The translations under genes were made by a program, and so were the position numbers. From Dipteris shenzhenensis (taxonomy: Eukaryota; Polypodiophyta; Polypodiopsida; Gleicheniales), in the NCBI GenBank assembly GCA_047967505.1, contig CM106538.1: a stretch of 64,000 nt of DNA; one strand, given 5' to 3'. Positions 54,739 to 64,000 of this stretch are shown here, one piece after another. Position 1 is the first letter of the stretch. Every line of letters begins with the position of its first letter. The notes under the pieces are model-generated. The model saw only the letters and a list, made by a program, of their open reading frames with translations, did not search any database and was not told the origin of the DNA.

Positions 54739-55041
54739 TGGAGTCAAGATGAGTGAGTTTTATGTGTGTTTTGATCTGGTGTGTCCTATGGATGCCACAT
54801 GTCATATTGGGAGATATCCCATATGCACTTTGGTACTCTATGTTCAATGTCTAATTATATAAGGTTGTACTTGTGATTGTGTGTGACATCATTGGGGTCA
54901 ACTTCAAGCTTTCACACTGTAAGTCTTTCATTGGTTTAGTACTTTCATTTCTCTTTCATTTCCATTTCCATAGTTGCATTCCTTGCTTTCGTCTTCGCCT
55001 TCCTACCCTACCTCCTCTCCCTCCTACTCTTTGCTCCAACA
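54739..55041 (+). repeat. 5' LTR (303 bp)
   Basis: Runs from tggagtcaagatgag to tttgctccaaca. Contains the shared dyad catattgggagatatcccat at 54803-54822 and a TATA-like attatataagg at about 54855. Confidence 0.9.
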
Positions 55042-55043
55042 CA

Positions 55044-55056
55044 TGGTATCAGAGCT
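55044..55056 (+). promoter_or_regulatory. Primer binding site, initiator tRNA-Met
   Basis: Reads TGGTATCAGAGCT, two bases after the LTR. Confidence 0.94.
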
Positions 55057-55739
55057 AGCTCTTCTCTCCTCCTTTCTCCTTGCTTCTCCAAGGAAATGAG
55101 GTTGAGGGAGGCCAAAAGAAGCTACTCTCCTCTTCCCTCATGAAGAGCCTACCTTTGCCTCTTCATCGCTGCCTTCTCCTTCATTGAGCTCTAGTATCTT
55201 CATTGCCTCCTTCTCCTTATCGTCTTCTCATCCGTCACCACAAGCCTCTCCTCCATCGTGATCTCTTCCTCTTAACTGTGAAAATCTCTCCTTCACAATT
55301 GCTGAAAGCAGCCATTCAATGGCTGTTGGCATTGCTGCGTGAAGCAGATGTATATGAAGCAGATTCAGCTGCTGGAGCTGATTCGTTGAGCTGCTGCATA
55401 GAAGACTTCGTGGGGAAGCCACGTAATTGATTCGTTGCTGCATACAGAAGGCACATTGGATTTCTAATTCAAGGTGCTACTGTGGAGTTGGTTCGTGTCT
55501 GCTACGTTGAGGAGATGATTCATGAGTATTGTGTGGAGCTATAAGCATCGATTGGTGGCGGTTCACAGCTTGTTCATGGCATGAAGAAGCTTGGGTGATT
55601 GCAATTCATGAGTAGGACTTCTGGTCGTCCATTTTTCGCTACTGTTGGGACTAATTTGATTCCATCTATTTGCTGAGTTGACCTCACACCAAGGTCTGAA
55701 ATATCTCTCTTCTTTCTTGCTTCATCCTTACTGAAATTG

Positions 55740-56585
55740 AGTCTTTTAAATCTGCTATTACTATTGAGAAATTTTCTGGCAAGAACTTTCCCACATGGCA
55801 AACCAAGCTGAGGCTTACGCTTATGAAGGAAGGTGTGTGGAATGTCATGAGTGGAAAGGACACAAAGCCTATATTAGATGAGAAGAAAATCCTATAATGG
55901 AAAAATCTCCATGACAAAACTCTTGCTATCATTGGTTTGGGTTTGTTTGATGAGTTTATTCATCGTTTAGCTTTTGATTACACTGCACAAGAATTGTCGG
56001 AAAAATTAGAACGCGTGTTTGGTAACAAAATTATCAACTCCAAAGTATTTCTTAGCATGCATTCTTTAAGCTTCAAACGAAGCATGAAGATTCTCTCAAT
56101 GCATATTTGAATCATATGGAATCTCTCATCACTCAACTTGCTGTGTTGAAGAGCCCTGTTGGGGAAGATGATCAGGTTGTTGTCCTCCTTTCTAGCATTG
56201 AGGATATTCTTAAATATCGTTATATTATTCCAGCACTTTGTGTGGCACCGGATATGAAATTTGATGAGATGTTTGCGATGCTCATTGATTAATGATAGAA
56301 GCCATAAGGAAGGATGACCATGAGGAAGTGGCATTGTTTTCTAAGGGTAAAACCAAATTCAAGCCTCTGAAGTGTACATATTGTAAGAAGCTTAGCCATA
56401 CAGAGGATCGTTGTTTTCAGAAGCTTGCCAAGCAACAATCATGCTAACTTGGTTACACCTACCACTAGTGAAGAAGAAAAAGAAAAGGAAGAAGAAATCC
56501 CGACACAAAATTATGCTCTTACTGCTGAAATCCAACATCTCTCTCTTCCTCAAGATGTAGATGAGGATGATGAGTTTGTTTTCTA
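55740..56585 (+). pseudogene. Copia-type gag with zinc knuckle
   Basis: The core starts TIEKFSGKNFPTWQTKLRLT and continues LMKEGVWNVMSGKDTKP, the copia gag opening. After a TAA near 55895 the frame goes on with LAIIGLGLFDEFIHRLAF and EKLERVFGNKIINSKVFL. A frameshift near 56060 leads into the frame at 56107-56292 (SLITQLAVLKSPVGEDDQVV). The knuckle CTYCKKLSHTEDRC lies at 56373-56414 with all four ligands. The acidic end DVDEDDEFVF stops at about 56583. There is no protease after it, so the element was gag-only before it decayed. The gag could package RNA in a particle supplied with other elements' enzymes; this role is inferred. Confidence 0.88.
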
Positions 56586-57053
56586 AATCTTTCCATGAGT
56601 GTATCTGCCCTAGGTATTGTCCAAAAATGATTGTAATATCTCACGAGTATTTGTCTCCTTGAGTCAATAAAGGTTCTCAACCTTGGATAGTTCTCCTAAA
56701 GTGATGTATTGCTTTATTATGTGTGGCTCCATGTCACTAATTAGTCCCATTTTGGAGCCAGGAGGGGGATGTATTGTGGGAGCCTCATTGTGTTGGTCTT
56801 TGATGGGTTTTTTTATCTAGCCTAGCCAAGTTCTAGGATGTTGGTGTAGCCCCTACACCTATGAGTTGGTCATGTGGCCATTCTAGTAAGTCATGAGCTA
56901 TGAGAGTGCTTGGATCAATCTCTGAACATGCTCAGACTTTAGCCTCTGAGTTACATGGGGTGCACAGATTAGTAGATCCCACCATTGCCATGTTCTATTC
57001 TTGGTTCCATTCCAATAGTCCCTCACCTTTCCTCCATGGGGGGTGCTAGGAAA

Positions 57054-57330
57054 TGGAGTCAAGATGAGTGAGTTTCATGTGTGTTTTAGTCTAGTGTGTC
57101 CTATGGAAGCCTCGTGTCATATTGGGAGATATCCCATATGCACTTTGGTACTCTATATCTAGTGTCTAAATTATGTAATGAAGTACTTATTTTGAAACTT
57201 TAACCTTTCACAATGTAGGTCTTTCATTGGTTTAGTACTTTCATTTCTCTTTCATTTCCATTTCCATTTCCATTGTTGCATTCCTTGCTTTCCTCTTCCT
57301 CTTCCTATCCTACCTCCTCTCCCTACTCCT
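57054..57330 (+). repeat. 3' LTR, 3'-truncated
   Basis: Matches the 5' LTR from tggagtcaagatgag on; the last stretch (tctttgctccaaca in the 5' LTR) is missing. It differs more visibly in the region after tactctatat. Confidence 0.87.
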
Positions 57331-57342
57331 CGTCACTATATG

Positions 57343-57510
57343 CAGTGGTCTAGATGGGAGAGGTGCCTACTTCTACAGTGGGCGCCTGGCAGGCCTTTAG
57401 GAGACTTCCACAGGATCAGAGACTCTTAGCAATTGCCCACCTCAGAGGGAGTGCAATCAGGATACAGAAGATAGAGCAGCCATTCCGACAGAGTGGATAG
57501 ACATATATGA
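57343..57510 (+). mobile_element. LINE-B fragment
   Basis: The DNA matches LINE-B at 31821-31973 and its continuation at 38653 (tatgcagtggtctagatggg through gcagagtggatagac), coding for HYMQWSRWE. It joins LINE-A sequence at about 57511. The joined parts are homologous regions of the two families in an order that repeats the segment, so this is a junction of two insertions. Confidence 0.75.
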
Positions 57511-58494
57511 TAGGTGCAGAGAGGAGTTTGAGTGCCAGTCCTTCATTTGGCACCCAGAGGTCCGGGATCAAGATGGATGTATGCTTGGACAGCAGACACA
57601 CATAGGCTGGGCTTAGTGGGACGATGGACCAGCCAACTTGTTTGCGGCTTGGAGCATACTCCCATCCAACCCTGAGGTGCATTTGAGGGCTCTTTCTCAC
57701 TTGCGAGGAGCCGGGCACCAGATGAGCGATATAGATGCAACCATTCCAGAGGCATGGGGGATAGCTTTGCAAACTTGGGCAAATGGCAAATGGCTAGGAC
57801 AGTTCTCTAGGACAGGTGTCCCTACGGATCATGAAGCAGCAAAGAAGTGATCGAGTCAGTCTCTTCACAGTGGGGATGGGGGTACTTCTCTAGCCACGGG
57901 TAGAGGGATACCTAGAGATGGATGGGAGCCTAGACTCATTGCATTGGCAGCTGATCAGGATAGTGAGTTGTCTGCAAGTCATGGTTTATTGACCCTCCCA
58001 CCATCTCGGACGAGAAGATCCCGCAATGGTGTCTTTGGCTCTGGGAGGGCCGCCCCCTTTGGGAGAATCAATGGGATCTAGGAGAGTGGTTCTCGCTATC
58101 TAGAATTGGTCACACGGAGAGGGTGGAGGAGATGCCCTTCTTCTTCTATACGACATGGATTGGATGGCATCTACAGATGGATGTATCGACCTGAACTCTT
58201 TCAAGAAAGAGACACTGGGGGGAGTAGCAGGTTTCTTAGGAGGTTCGTGTTCAATTCTTGATGCACCTATGGTCCAGTCGTCAACCTTGAAAGATCTCCT
58301 ATTTCTTCTGGTTGACCGCTCATCACGGAGGATTCCCTATAGGCCCTTGGCTAGAGCAGATGAGGATTGATGGGCGCTGTTAGAGCTGCACGGAGCGGGT
58401 CTTGGAGATGATCCCACACTATCTCTGGAGCTGCCAAAGCACTCAAAGGATCTAGCTAGGCTCCTGCAGATTGTGGCCCGGATGCAGATTATCC
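57511..58494 (+). pseudogene. LINE-A ORF2 segment, first part
   Basis: Frames match LINE-A at 24040-25010: FIWHPEVRDQDGCMLGQQTH, HLRGAGHQMSDIDATIPEAW and KWLGQFSRTGVPT. FFYTTWIGWHLQMDVS near 58138 and a decayed zinc-binding region near 58380-58440 follow. It breaks at 58494, where the element with TTAGGG ends is inserted, and resumes at 63407. Many stops and frameshifts. Confidence 0.85.
58490..58494. repeat. Target-site duplication tatcc (left copy)
   Basis: Repeated at 63407-63411, directly after a ttaaca terminus. LINE-A text runs on from one side to the other. Confidence 0.75.
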
Positions 58495-58520
58495 TGATGA
58501 AGTGGGGAGTGGGTGAGTAA

Positions 58521-58523
<3 letters not shown>

Positions 58524-58556
<33 letters not shown>
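58524..58556. repeat. (GA)n microsatellite
   Basis: About 15 GA units in the left terminal region of the element. Confidence 0.95.
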
Positions 58557-58558
<2 letters not shown>

Positions 58559-58632
58559 CGCACACGATCTAGCTATCTGTACACTATGTTGTATTAATAG
58601 AACATAAATATGAATATATACGTGTGAACCCC

Positions 58633-58650
58633 TTAGGGTTAGGGTTAGGG
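58633..58650 (+). repeat. Short TTAGGG array (3 units), left end
   Basis: Three exact TTAGGG units followed by ttt. On the minus strand the edge reads AAACCCTAA, a plant telo-box. Confidence 0.9.
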
Positions 58651-61600
58651 TTTGCCCCTATGCCCTATAGGTATGGTGCAATTTACACCATTCTTAACAC
58701 CCCCTCTTAAATTGCACTGTGAAAGTAGAGGGTGCATGTACAAGATCTTTTTGTATTTCGTTTGGTGCAAATGATACCATCCAAAACTGGAAAGAATCAG
58801 AGTAGTATGTGCATTTGTGAGCACAATGACTACGTAATGGAAGCATGTACAATAAGTACAACCTACGATTTTGTACATAACATGCATTCCCCATCTTAGG
58901 TTGAGGGTCATCCTTCGCCTTTGGGAATAAAAACCAAAACATAAGCTGAAGGGAAGAGGAAGGAAATATACAGAAAGTAAAGTCCACCTGGATCAAAGAC
59001 TAGTTGATCGAAAGATGATTTCGTGAATGACTGCATGTATGGCTGCGTGCTGAACATGTCAAAGCTGAACATGTTATGTGTCATTGTGGACTGTGCAGCT
59101 GCTCTGAAGAAGAGGCATCCGAATGTGAATCTAGTCGATGTAGCCATGAAGATAGAATCTGATAGGTTGTGACATACAAGAATGTCACCAGCCCAAACGA
59201 ACTAATAGCAATGTCAAAGGTATGCTGCAGTAGAACTATAATCTATGGGGTCAAAGAAGACCGCATAGTTGATGTGGATAAGTGATCCAGGGGTTGCATA
59301 AAAAGATGGGGCCGAAGGTGCAAGTGTGATACTCTGCTCTGCTGAAGAAGAGACCCGTAAAACTCACAAGGTATGGTGACCTGTCAAACCTGTATGCTCA
59401 ACTGTCATGAGCTGAAGGTCATCTGCTATGTGCATGGATAAACATCCGTCGGCATAGGATGTAGCATCTATCAAAGGCTCAAGGTGGAGCTAACAGTGTA
59501 AATGCCTAGAAGCCTGAAAACAAATGAGAAAGCATATCCCTGAGGCATATGCAGTGCCGAATGCTGATGTAGGGACTAATTTGAAGTCCTGGATCCAACC
59601 ACAAATCTGCATCAAGTATGGACTATATACGACAGCCATAAGTGTATGCTGAAATACTGAGGTTTCCCAAGTTGCACTATGGCTGAACCTGATGATGTCC
59701 ACTACACTGGGGCAGGACTGCATTGATGCGTAAATGTCCTTGTGTTGAGGAATGATCTACTGATCGAAGGTGGTGGAGAAACTGGATCCACGGGTGGTGC
59801 AATGCGGCATGATTGAGCCGATGCTGGAATGTCCTGAAGACTAATCCACTGATGGAATACTCCATGTCATAGGTGCAAGCATCAGGGAATGAAATCACTT
59901 GAAGTACTAGATGTACTGTGGCATGTATCGCTGCATGCGCTGGAGATGTGAGTTTCTCGTATTGAGACTTACCTGCTCAATAATGGCATGATCACTAGTG
60001 AACTCTTGTAGAGTATCTATATCATCTGTGGCAAAAGATGGAGTGGATCAATGCATGAATGTGATGGCTGTCCATCACTGGAATTAGACTGTGGTGATGT
60101 GGATGGGACTGCCTCATGTTGAGGGCTTACCGTCAAATGTGCCTCATGCTGAGGGCTTATCGAGAAATGTGCATGATCAGAAACTGTGGGCTGATCCATG
60201 CTAACATGTGATGCATTTGCATATGATCTCTCTCTCAAGACCAATGAGGCTCGGGTGACCGTCATAAACTGGCACATACCCTGTGGCAATAAATGGTCGA
60301 AGTAGATTCTCTTTCCACTCATGGATCTCATCCGCAATCATGACTGGTGTATCATCAACTGTGTGATGTGAATAACTCCATGCTAGAGGCGGTCTAGTGC
60401 TCTGTGCTAGAGGCTTACCCTGTACCGGCGAGAGTGTCTACCCATGAGAACACTATAAAAGCTGTCACCAAGGGGGCTTATGCTAAACTGTCAAAACCAA
60501 GTCTTGTGAGAACATGTATATGCCAAGGAACAAGCCTGTAACAAAAATGATAACTGTGTGTCGTACATAGCCCAGAGGTTGTACAAGGCTGATAATTATG
60601 TGTAGGAACCAATGCCAAACAATAGTCAACAATGTGTGACTTTACATGGGTGGGTGTGTGCAAGGTGAATGCAACAATCATGAATCCGAGAAAGATCAAT
60701 CTACCAAGTGTCACATTGTGTGATGATAGATCCGATGGGACTAACGCCGATGGGAACTAATCGGGTAATATGGCAATGGCTTACTTGGCATGGTGGAGTT
60801 GAATCTCCTCTAAGGCTGTGCTAGTCTACAACTAGACTACATGTCCAAGCGTCAAATGCAGTAAAATGAATTTTAGTTCATTGATTTTATGTGCTACGCT
60901 ATAATGGATTAGGAGGTGGTTTCGATGATGAGGATTTCATGATGCTGACTTGTGGAAAAGTCATACTACAAATATGAGGTGCTCATCACGTAGAGCAAGA
61001 TCTGGAGATCATTTTTGCTTTTTGGACCACTACGAAATTCCCTTTGGATCAAAATGGCTATTTGAAATATGTGCCAAACTTTGTCCAAGGAGAGTGGTCA
61101 AAAAGATGATGTGGCACATGGTGATGTGGGACTGTGTGTTCACGTACAAGATGCACTTTGTGCTTGTGAAGAGAAAATAGTGCCTAGCAGGAGGTTGTGC
61201 AACGTTGGCTTGTGGTGAGGTGATAGGCTGAGGTCACATGTAGAATAGAAAAATGTGCCTGTGGCACAGTCTGCTTATGTGGCACATGCTGACATGTCAT
61301 GTTGATTGGGGAGATGACTTGACAATGACGTGGCTATTTGAGATGATGTGTCACTACTTGTGTGGTGGATGATGTGTCACTACACAATCACAGTGCTAAT
61401 GTGGCAATAGGTTGCTGATGTGGTAGCTAGCTTAACCTTGGTGACATGGCCATGGAGAGCTAACCATATTAGTTGACCCTCGTGACGTGGCATAGTTTGC
61501 CACATGGCCAAATTTTGACCACACTCACCAAACTGAGTTAATCCTTACCCAACCCTATCTGCCACGTGGAATTGCAAGGTGTGGGGCAGAAGATCAAGTG

Positions 61601-62506
61601 TGTGAGGTCCTTGGGGATAGCATCCACAGAGATGGCGATGACGTTCGCAGGCAAGGCAAGGAGAAGATGGTCGTTTGGGCTTGCCGAGGTCACATTACTA
61701 GCTCGTGGAGAGCATTGGTAGTCAGTTGGGCTACTTTGCATGTAGTCCGTCGCCTTGTTTGTGTCTGTGATTGCGCGAGCGTAGAAGCTTGTAGGGTGAT
61801 GGAGAGCGGGCTTGCTCGTTGATGGAAAAAAGCGTGACGGCTGCTTTTGCTGGCTATGGCATCGTTTGCATTCGTTGTTGGCCGGTTGAGCATAGCTGGG
61901 CCTCACTGTTTGGTGGGGTGCTGTTTTGTTGGGTCGCCTGCTGCTAACCGTTGACGCTGTATCGTTTGAGCCTGTCTGCCGAGGCGTGAAGGCGAGGTGT
62001 GGAGATCTGTGAAGGAGGTCGATGGCGACTAAGAGCCTAGTTGGTCGATGATGCTTTGGAGCCGAGCTAGTCTTGATGCTATAGAGTCGTCAAAGGACTG
62101 AACGTTTGCTGCAGTTGTGGGCTTGAGGTGACTGTGCGGGGTGCTTGACATGGACCTTTCCGAAGTGCCTTGCTGGATCACTCAGTTGAGGCTCGTTGAG
62201 ACTGGCGTCGGAGGACTGTCACAGGAGCTACTATTGATATTCGAAGTTGGAGGCGTGCTGGTTGTTGATAGAGTTGAGCCAGGTTGAGTCATTTGACTCA
62301 TTGAAGTTGGCGCTACCTTGAGTTCGAGTCGTAGGCTGGAGTGCGCATTGCAGGAGATGTTGGACTTGTGGGTGCTTTGCATGGGCGTCAAAGGAGCGTT
62401 GGGCTTTGGGCTCGAGATCGGGGGCTATGCACGGAGCTTCAGGTCATTTGGGATGGATGTCGGGCTGAGGCATCTGTGGGCAAAGCCTACTAGTTGCTTT
62501 GGCGTA

Positions 62507-62600
62507 GGATCTTTTGGTTGTCGGGTTATGCTGTTTGGCGATGGATCTTTTGGCTGTCCGGTGATGCGTAGGATCTTTTGGCTGTCCGGTCATGCTGTTC
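62507..62600. repeat. Short tandem repeat around ggatcttttgg
   Basis: The word ggatcttttgg starts at 62507, 62543 and 62571, each followed by ttgtcgg or ctgtccgg and a tatgc or gatgc word. It lies inside the telomere-motif element. Confidence 0.85.
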
Positions 62601-63333
62601 AGTTATGCTGTAAACATTGCTGAAGCTGGGCGCTTTGGAGCTGCCTGCACCTTAGCGTTGTGGCATAGGCTGCTTGTGAAGATACTCTTTGCTGACGACC
62701 TTCACAAAAAACCTTTACAAGATGCTATCTTTGTCTGTGATGCCAAGCATATCCACATTTAGTAGTCGGGCTGATACTGTGTGGTTAAAGCCGATCGTGG
62801 AGCATTGTAGGTCACTAGTGCTTGCTTGATGTAGGTAGTAGATTCCGCCCTGTTGCCTTGTATGCACTCGAAGTGCTGAGAAATCAAGACAAAGTCTCTT
62901 TGGACACTCGAATCACCATTCTCTCTCTCTCTCTCGACACTCAAAAATCTCTCTTTTTCTCTCTCAGACAAGAAGAATGAACTGATTGATGAACTGAAAT
63001 GTCTCTTTTCTCACAAGAGAAATCTCTCAAGGAAATCTTCACCAAAAATCTCAAAAATCTCTAAAGTGGAATGAATAGAGATCCTCACAACATCCCACAC
63101 GGAAATCTTTCAAGGAACTGAAAGAATGGAAGGAATTCTCTCACCAATGGACAAAAATTCTGTCACACATATCTCACTCTCCATAGCTCAGAAAGATGAG
63201 CTTTTTGAACCGAATCGAAGAGGAGGAGGTCTATGATGAGAGCTAGAGAAGGAATCGAGAGGCCTCAAAGGGAGGGCTTACTACCTCGACAGAGAAAGGG
63301 CTCGCATGCCTTGACGGAATACATGTGAACCCC

Positions 63334-63357
63334 TTAGGGTTAGGGTTAGGGTTAGGG
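63334..63357 (+). repeat. Short TTAGGG array (4 units), right end
   Basis: Four exact TTAGGG units in the right copy of the terminal block, one more than at the left. Confidence 0.9.
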
Positions 63358-63406
63358 TGTGCTCCTATGCCCTATAGGTATGGTGCAATTTATACCATCC
63401 TTAACA

Positions 63407-63880
63407 TATCCACCGATGGCAGCCTGGTTGACGGAGGGGCCCCATGCCTCGCATATTGATGATGTCTCTCTAGCCTATAGGATATGCAAACAGAGCGCCT
63501 ACTGTATCGAGCTACATGAGGCGACGACTCCTTCCCGACACCATCCTCCCTTGGCTCTTGAGGATGGTGTGTGGGAGACCGTGGCCAGTATCACAGCATG
63601 GAACATAAGAGCGCGGGACATTTGACTCTAGAGAGACCATCGAAAAGCAAGAGCATTTCTGCAAGGCATGGCATGTAGGGGTTTTTTACATTATCATGCC
63701 GTGAGGGATTTGATGATTGTATAGTCCCCCCTAAGATACCCTAGGTGATGAGCTGAGATCTCAGGATGCAGGCTGGCCTCTGCCAAGCTTGAGGTTTTCA
63801 TTCCCAGTTGGCACCTTTGGGACGACCAACTTCTATGGTTTGTTTCTAAGCATTAATTGAATGCTCTTTTTCTTGTCTTT
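63407..63880 (+). pseudogene. LINE-A ORF2 C-terminus and 3' end, second part
   Basis: Continues the LINE-A interrupted at 58494. AAWLTEGPHASHIDDVSLAY and later WETVASITAWN match LINE-A at 25040-25230. The 3' UTR follows with gcgtgaggg-like text and agcattaattgaatgc, a variant of the family 3' signature (agcattaatagaaggttcc). It ends in an A-rich tail at 63880-63897. Right copy of the tatcc duplication is at 63407-63411. Confidence 0.85.
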
Positions 63881-63897
63881 TTAAAAATTAAAAAATG

Positions 63898-64000
63898 GAG
63901 CTATTGCTTTTCTTTATATCAATTTCATCTGAGTGCCATTACTTTCTAAAGCTATTTTTCAATAAATAATTTATGTTATTGTGGAACTGGTCTTTTTCCT
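63898..64000. other. Right edge, nothing recognised
   Basis: AT-rich flank beyond the LINE-A tail. Confidence 0.5.

Larger units (their letters stand above)
54739..57330 (+). mobile_element. Gag-only (TR-GAG type) LTR element
   Basis: Two direct LTRs, a primer site for initiator tRNA-Met and a 2.0-kb internal part with a copia-type gag and zinc knuckle but no enzymes. A purine-rich catggggggtgctaggaaa precedes the 3' LTR and is the likely PPT. The internal 3' third (56590-57053) is the same sequence, reversed, as found in the elements at 21628 and 40440. The 3' LTR lacks its last bases, where LINE-B sequence begins at 57343. No target duplication was seen. Confidence 0.9.
58495..63406 (-). 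mobile_element. LTR-like element with telomere-motif ends, inserted in LINE-A
   Basis: The element is flanked by tatcc duplications and ends ttaaca on the right. A direct repeat of about 80 bp occurs at both ends (58623-58699 and 63326-63406): gtgaaccccttaggg, then TTAGGG units, then cctataggtatggtgcaatt and a ttaaca end. On the minus strand the left copy is preceded by the purine tract aagaggggg, as for a 3' LTR. The parts outside this 80-bp block differ between the ends. A weak primer-site-like word (tcgggctgatactgt) lies near 62766. The internal 4.2 kb has only unrecognised frames, such as 60017-60337 (-) with SPQHEAHLTVSPQHEA and 61538-61906 (-). No pol motif was found. Confidence 0.6.

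Noticed and set aside
58633-58650. True telomere or interstitial telomeric site
   Set aside because: Only three units here and four at 63334, both inside a shared terminal block of an element, so they are part of that element.
59490-60337. Copia linker or RT in the telomere-motif element
   Set aside because: Frames such as SPQHEAHLTVSPQHEA reflect a short tandem repeat, and no RT or integrase motif was found on either strand.
1-64000. tRNA, rRNA or small structured RNA genes
   Set aside because: No cloverleaf, A and B box pair or rRNA-like stretch was recognised; primer sites are matches to the tRNA end only.

Overview
This window is plant nuclear DNA, almost certainly from a land plant with a large, repeat-rich genome. 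The evidence is a chromodomain-bearing Ty3/gypsy element, Ty1/copia fragments, several LTR elements primed by initiator-tRNA-Met (the TGGTATCAGAGC primer site), L1-type LINEs with a reverse-transcriptase zinc-binding C-terminus, and one spliced gene with GT-AG introns. Nothing prokaryotic is present. The species cannot be told from the sequence.

Layout. 1-4.2 kb: end of a broken copia polyprotein, a foldback repeat, and two head-to-tail LINE fragments on the minus strand. 4.2-6.1 kb: a short unrecognised coding-like segment. 6.1-8.5 kb: a minus-strand LINE-B copy. 8.5-14.5 kb: AT-rich DNA with nothing recognisable. 14.5-16.7 kb: a third LINE family. 16.8-21.6 kb: unclassified ORF fragments, a small inverted-repeat element and a diverged 284-bp tandem repeat. 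21.6-28.2 kb: a remnant of a non-autonomous LTR element, a LINE-A copy, and the 5' half of a copia element with a 138-bp LTR. 28.25-39.9 kb: a long LINE-B (endonuclease, RT, zinc-binding region) split by an inverted LINE-B fragment and by a complete chromovirus (31974-38652) with two 521-bp LTRs, a 5-bp target duplication and one unbroken 1526-residue gag-pol-chromodomain ORF. 39.9-42.7 kb: a small LTR element inserted into the LTR of a related element. 43.8-45.3 kb: the only convincing host gene, two minus-strand exons carrying the end of one PARP catalytic domain and most of a second; part of the last exon is tandemly duplicated. 45.5-50.7 kb: tandem repeats, a copia RNase H fragment and a gag-only LTR element carrying a LINE insertion. 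52.4-57.3 kb: a gypsy gag remnant followed by a second gag-only LTR element. 57.3-64 kb: a LINE-A copy split by a 4.9-kb LTR-like element whose ends carry short TTAGGG arrays.

How it fits together. The window is a stack of nested insertions. At least four breaks show target-site duplications: ccata (chromovirus in LINE-B), cttcc (small LTR element inside another LTR), a 12-bp duplication (LINE-B inside a gag-only element) and tatcc (telomere-motif element inside LINE-A). The chromovirus is the youngest insertion by LTR identity (three differences seen in 521 bp) and the only element with an intact polyprotein. The gag-only and gag-less LTR elements share a small dyad in their LTRs and would need another element's enzymes to move. 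Stop codons in the dead elements are mostly TAG where TGG or CAG is expected, which suggests loss of methylated cytosines.
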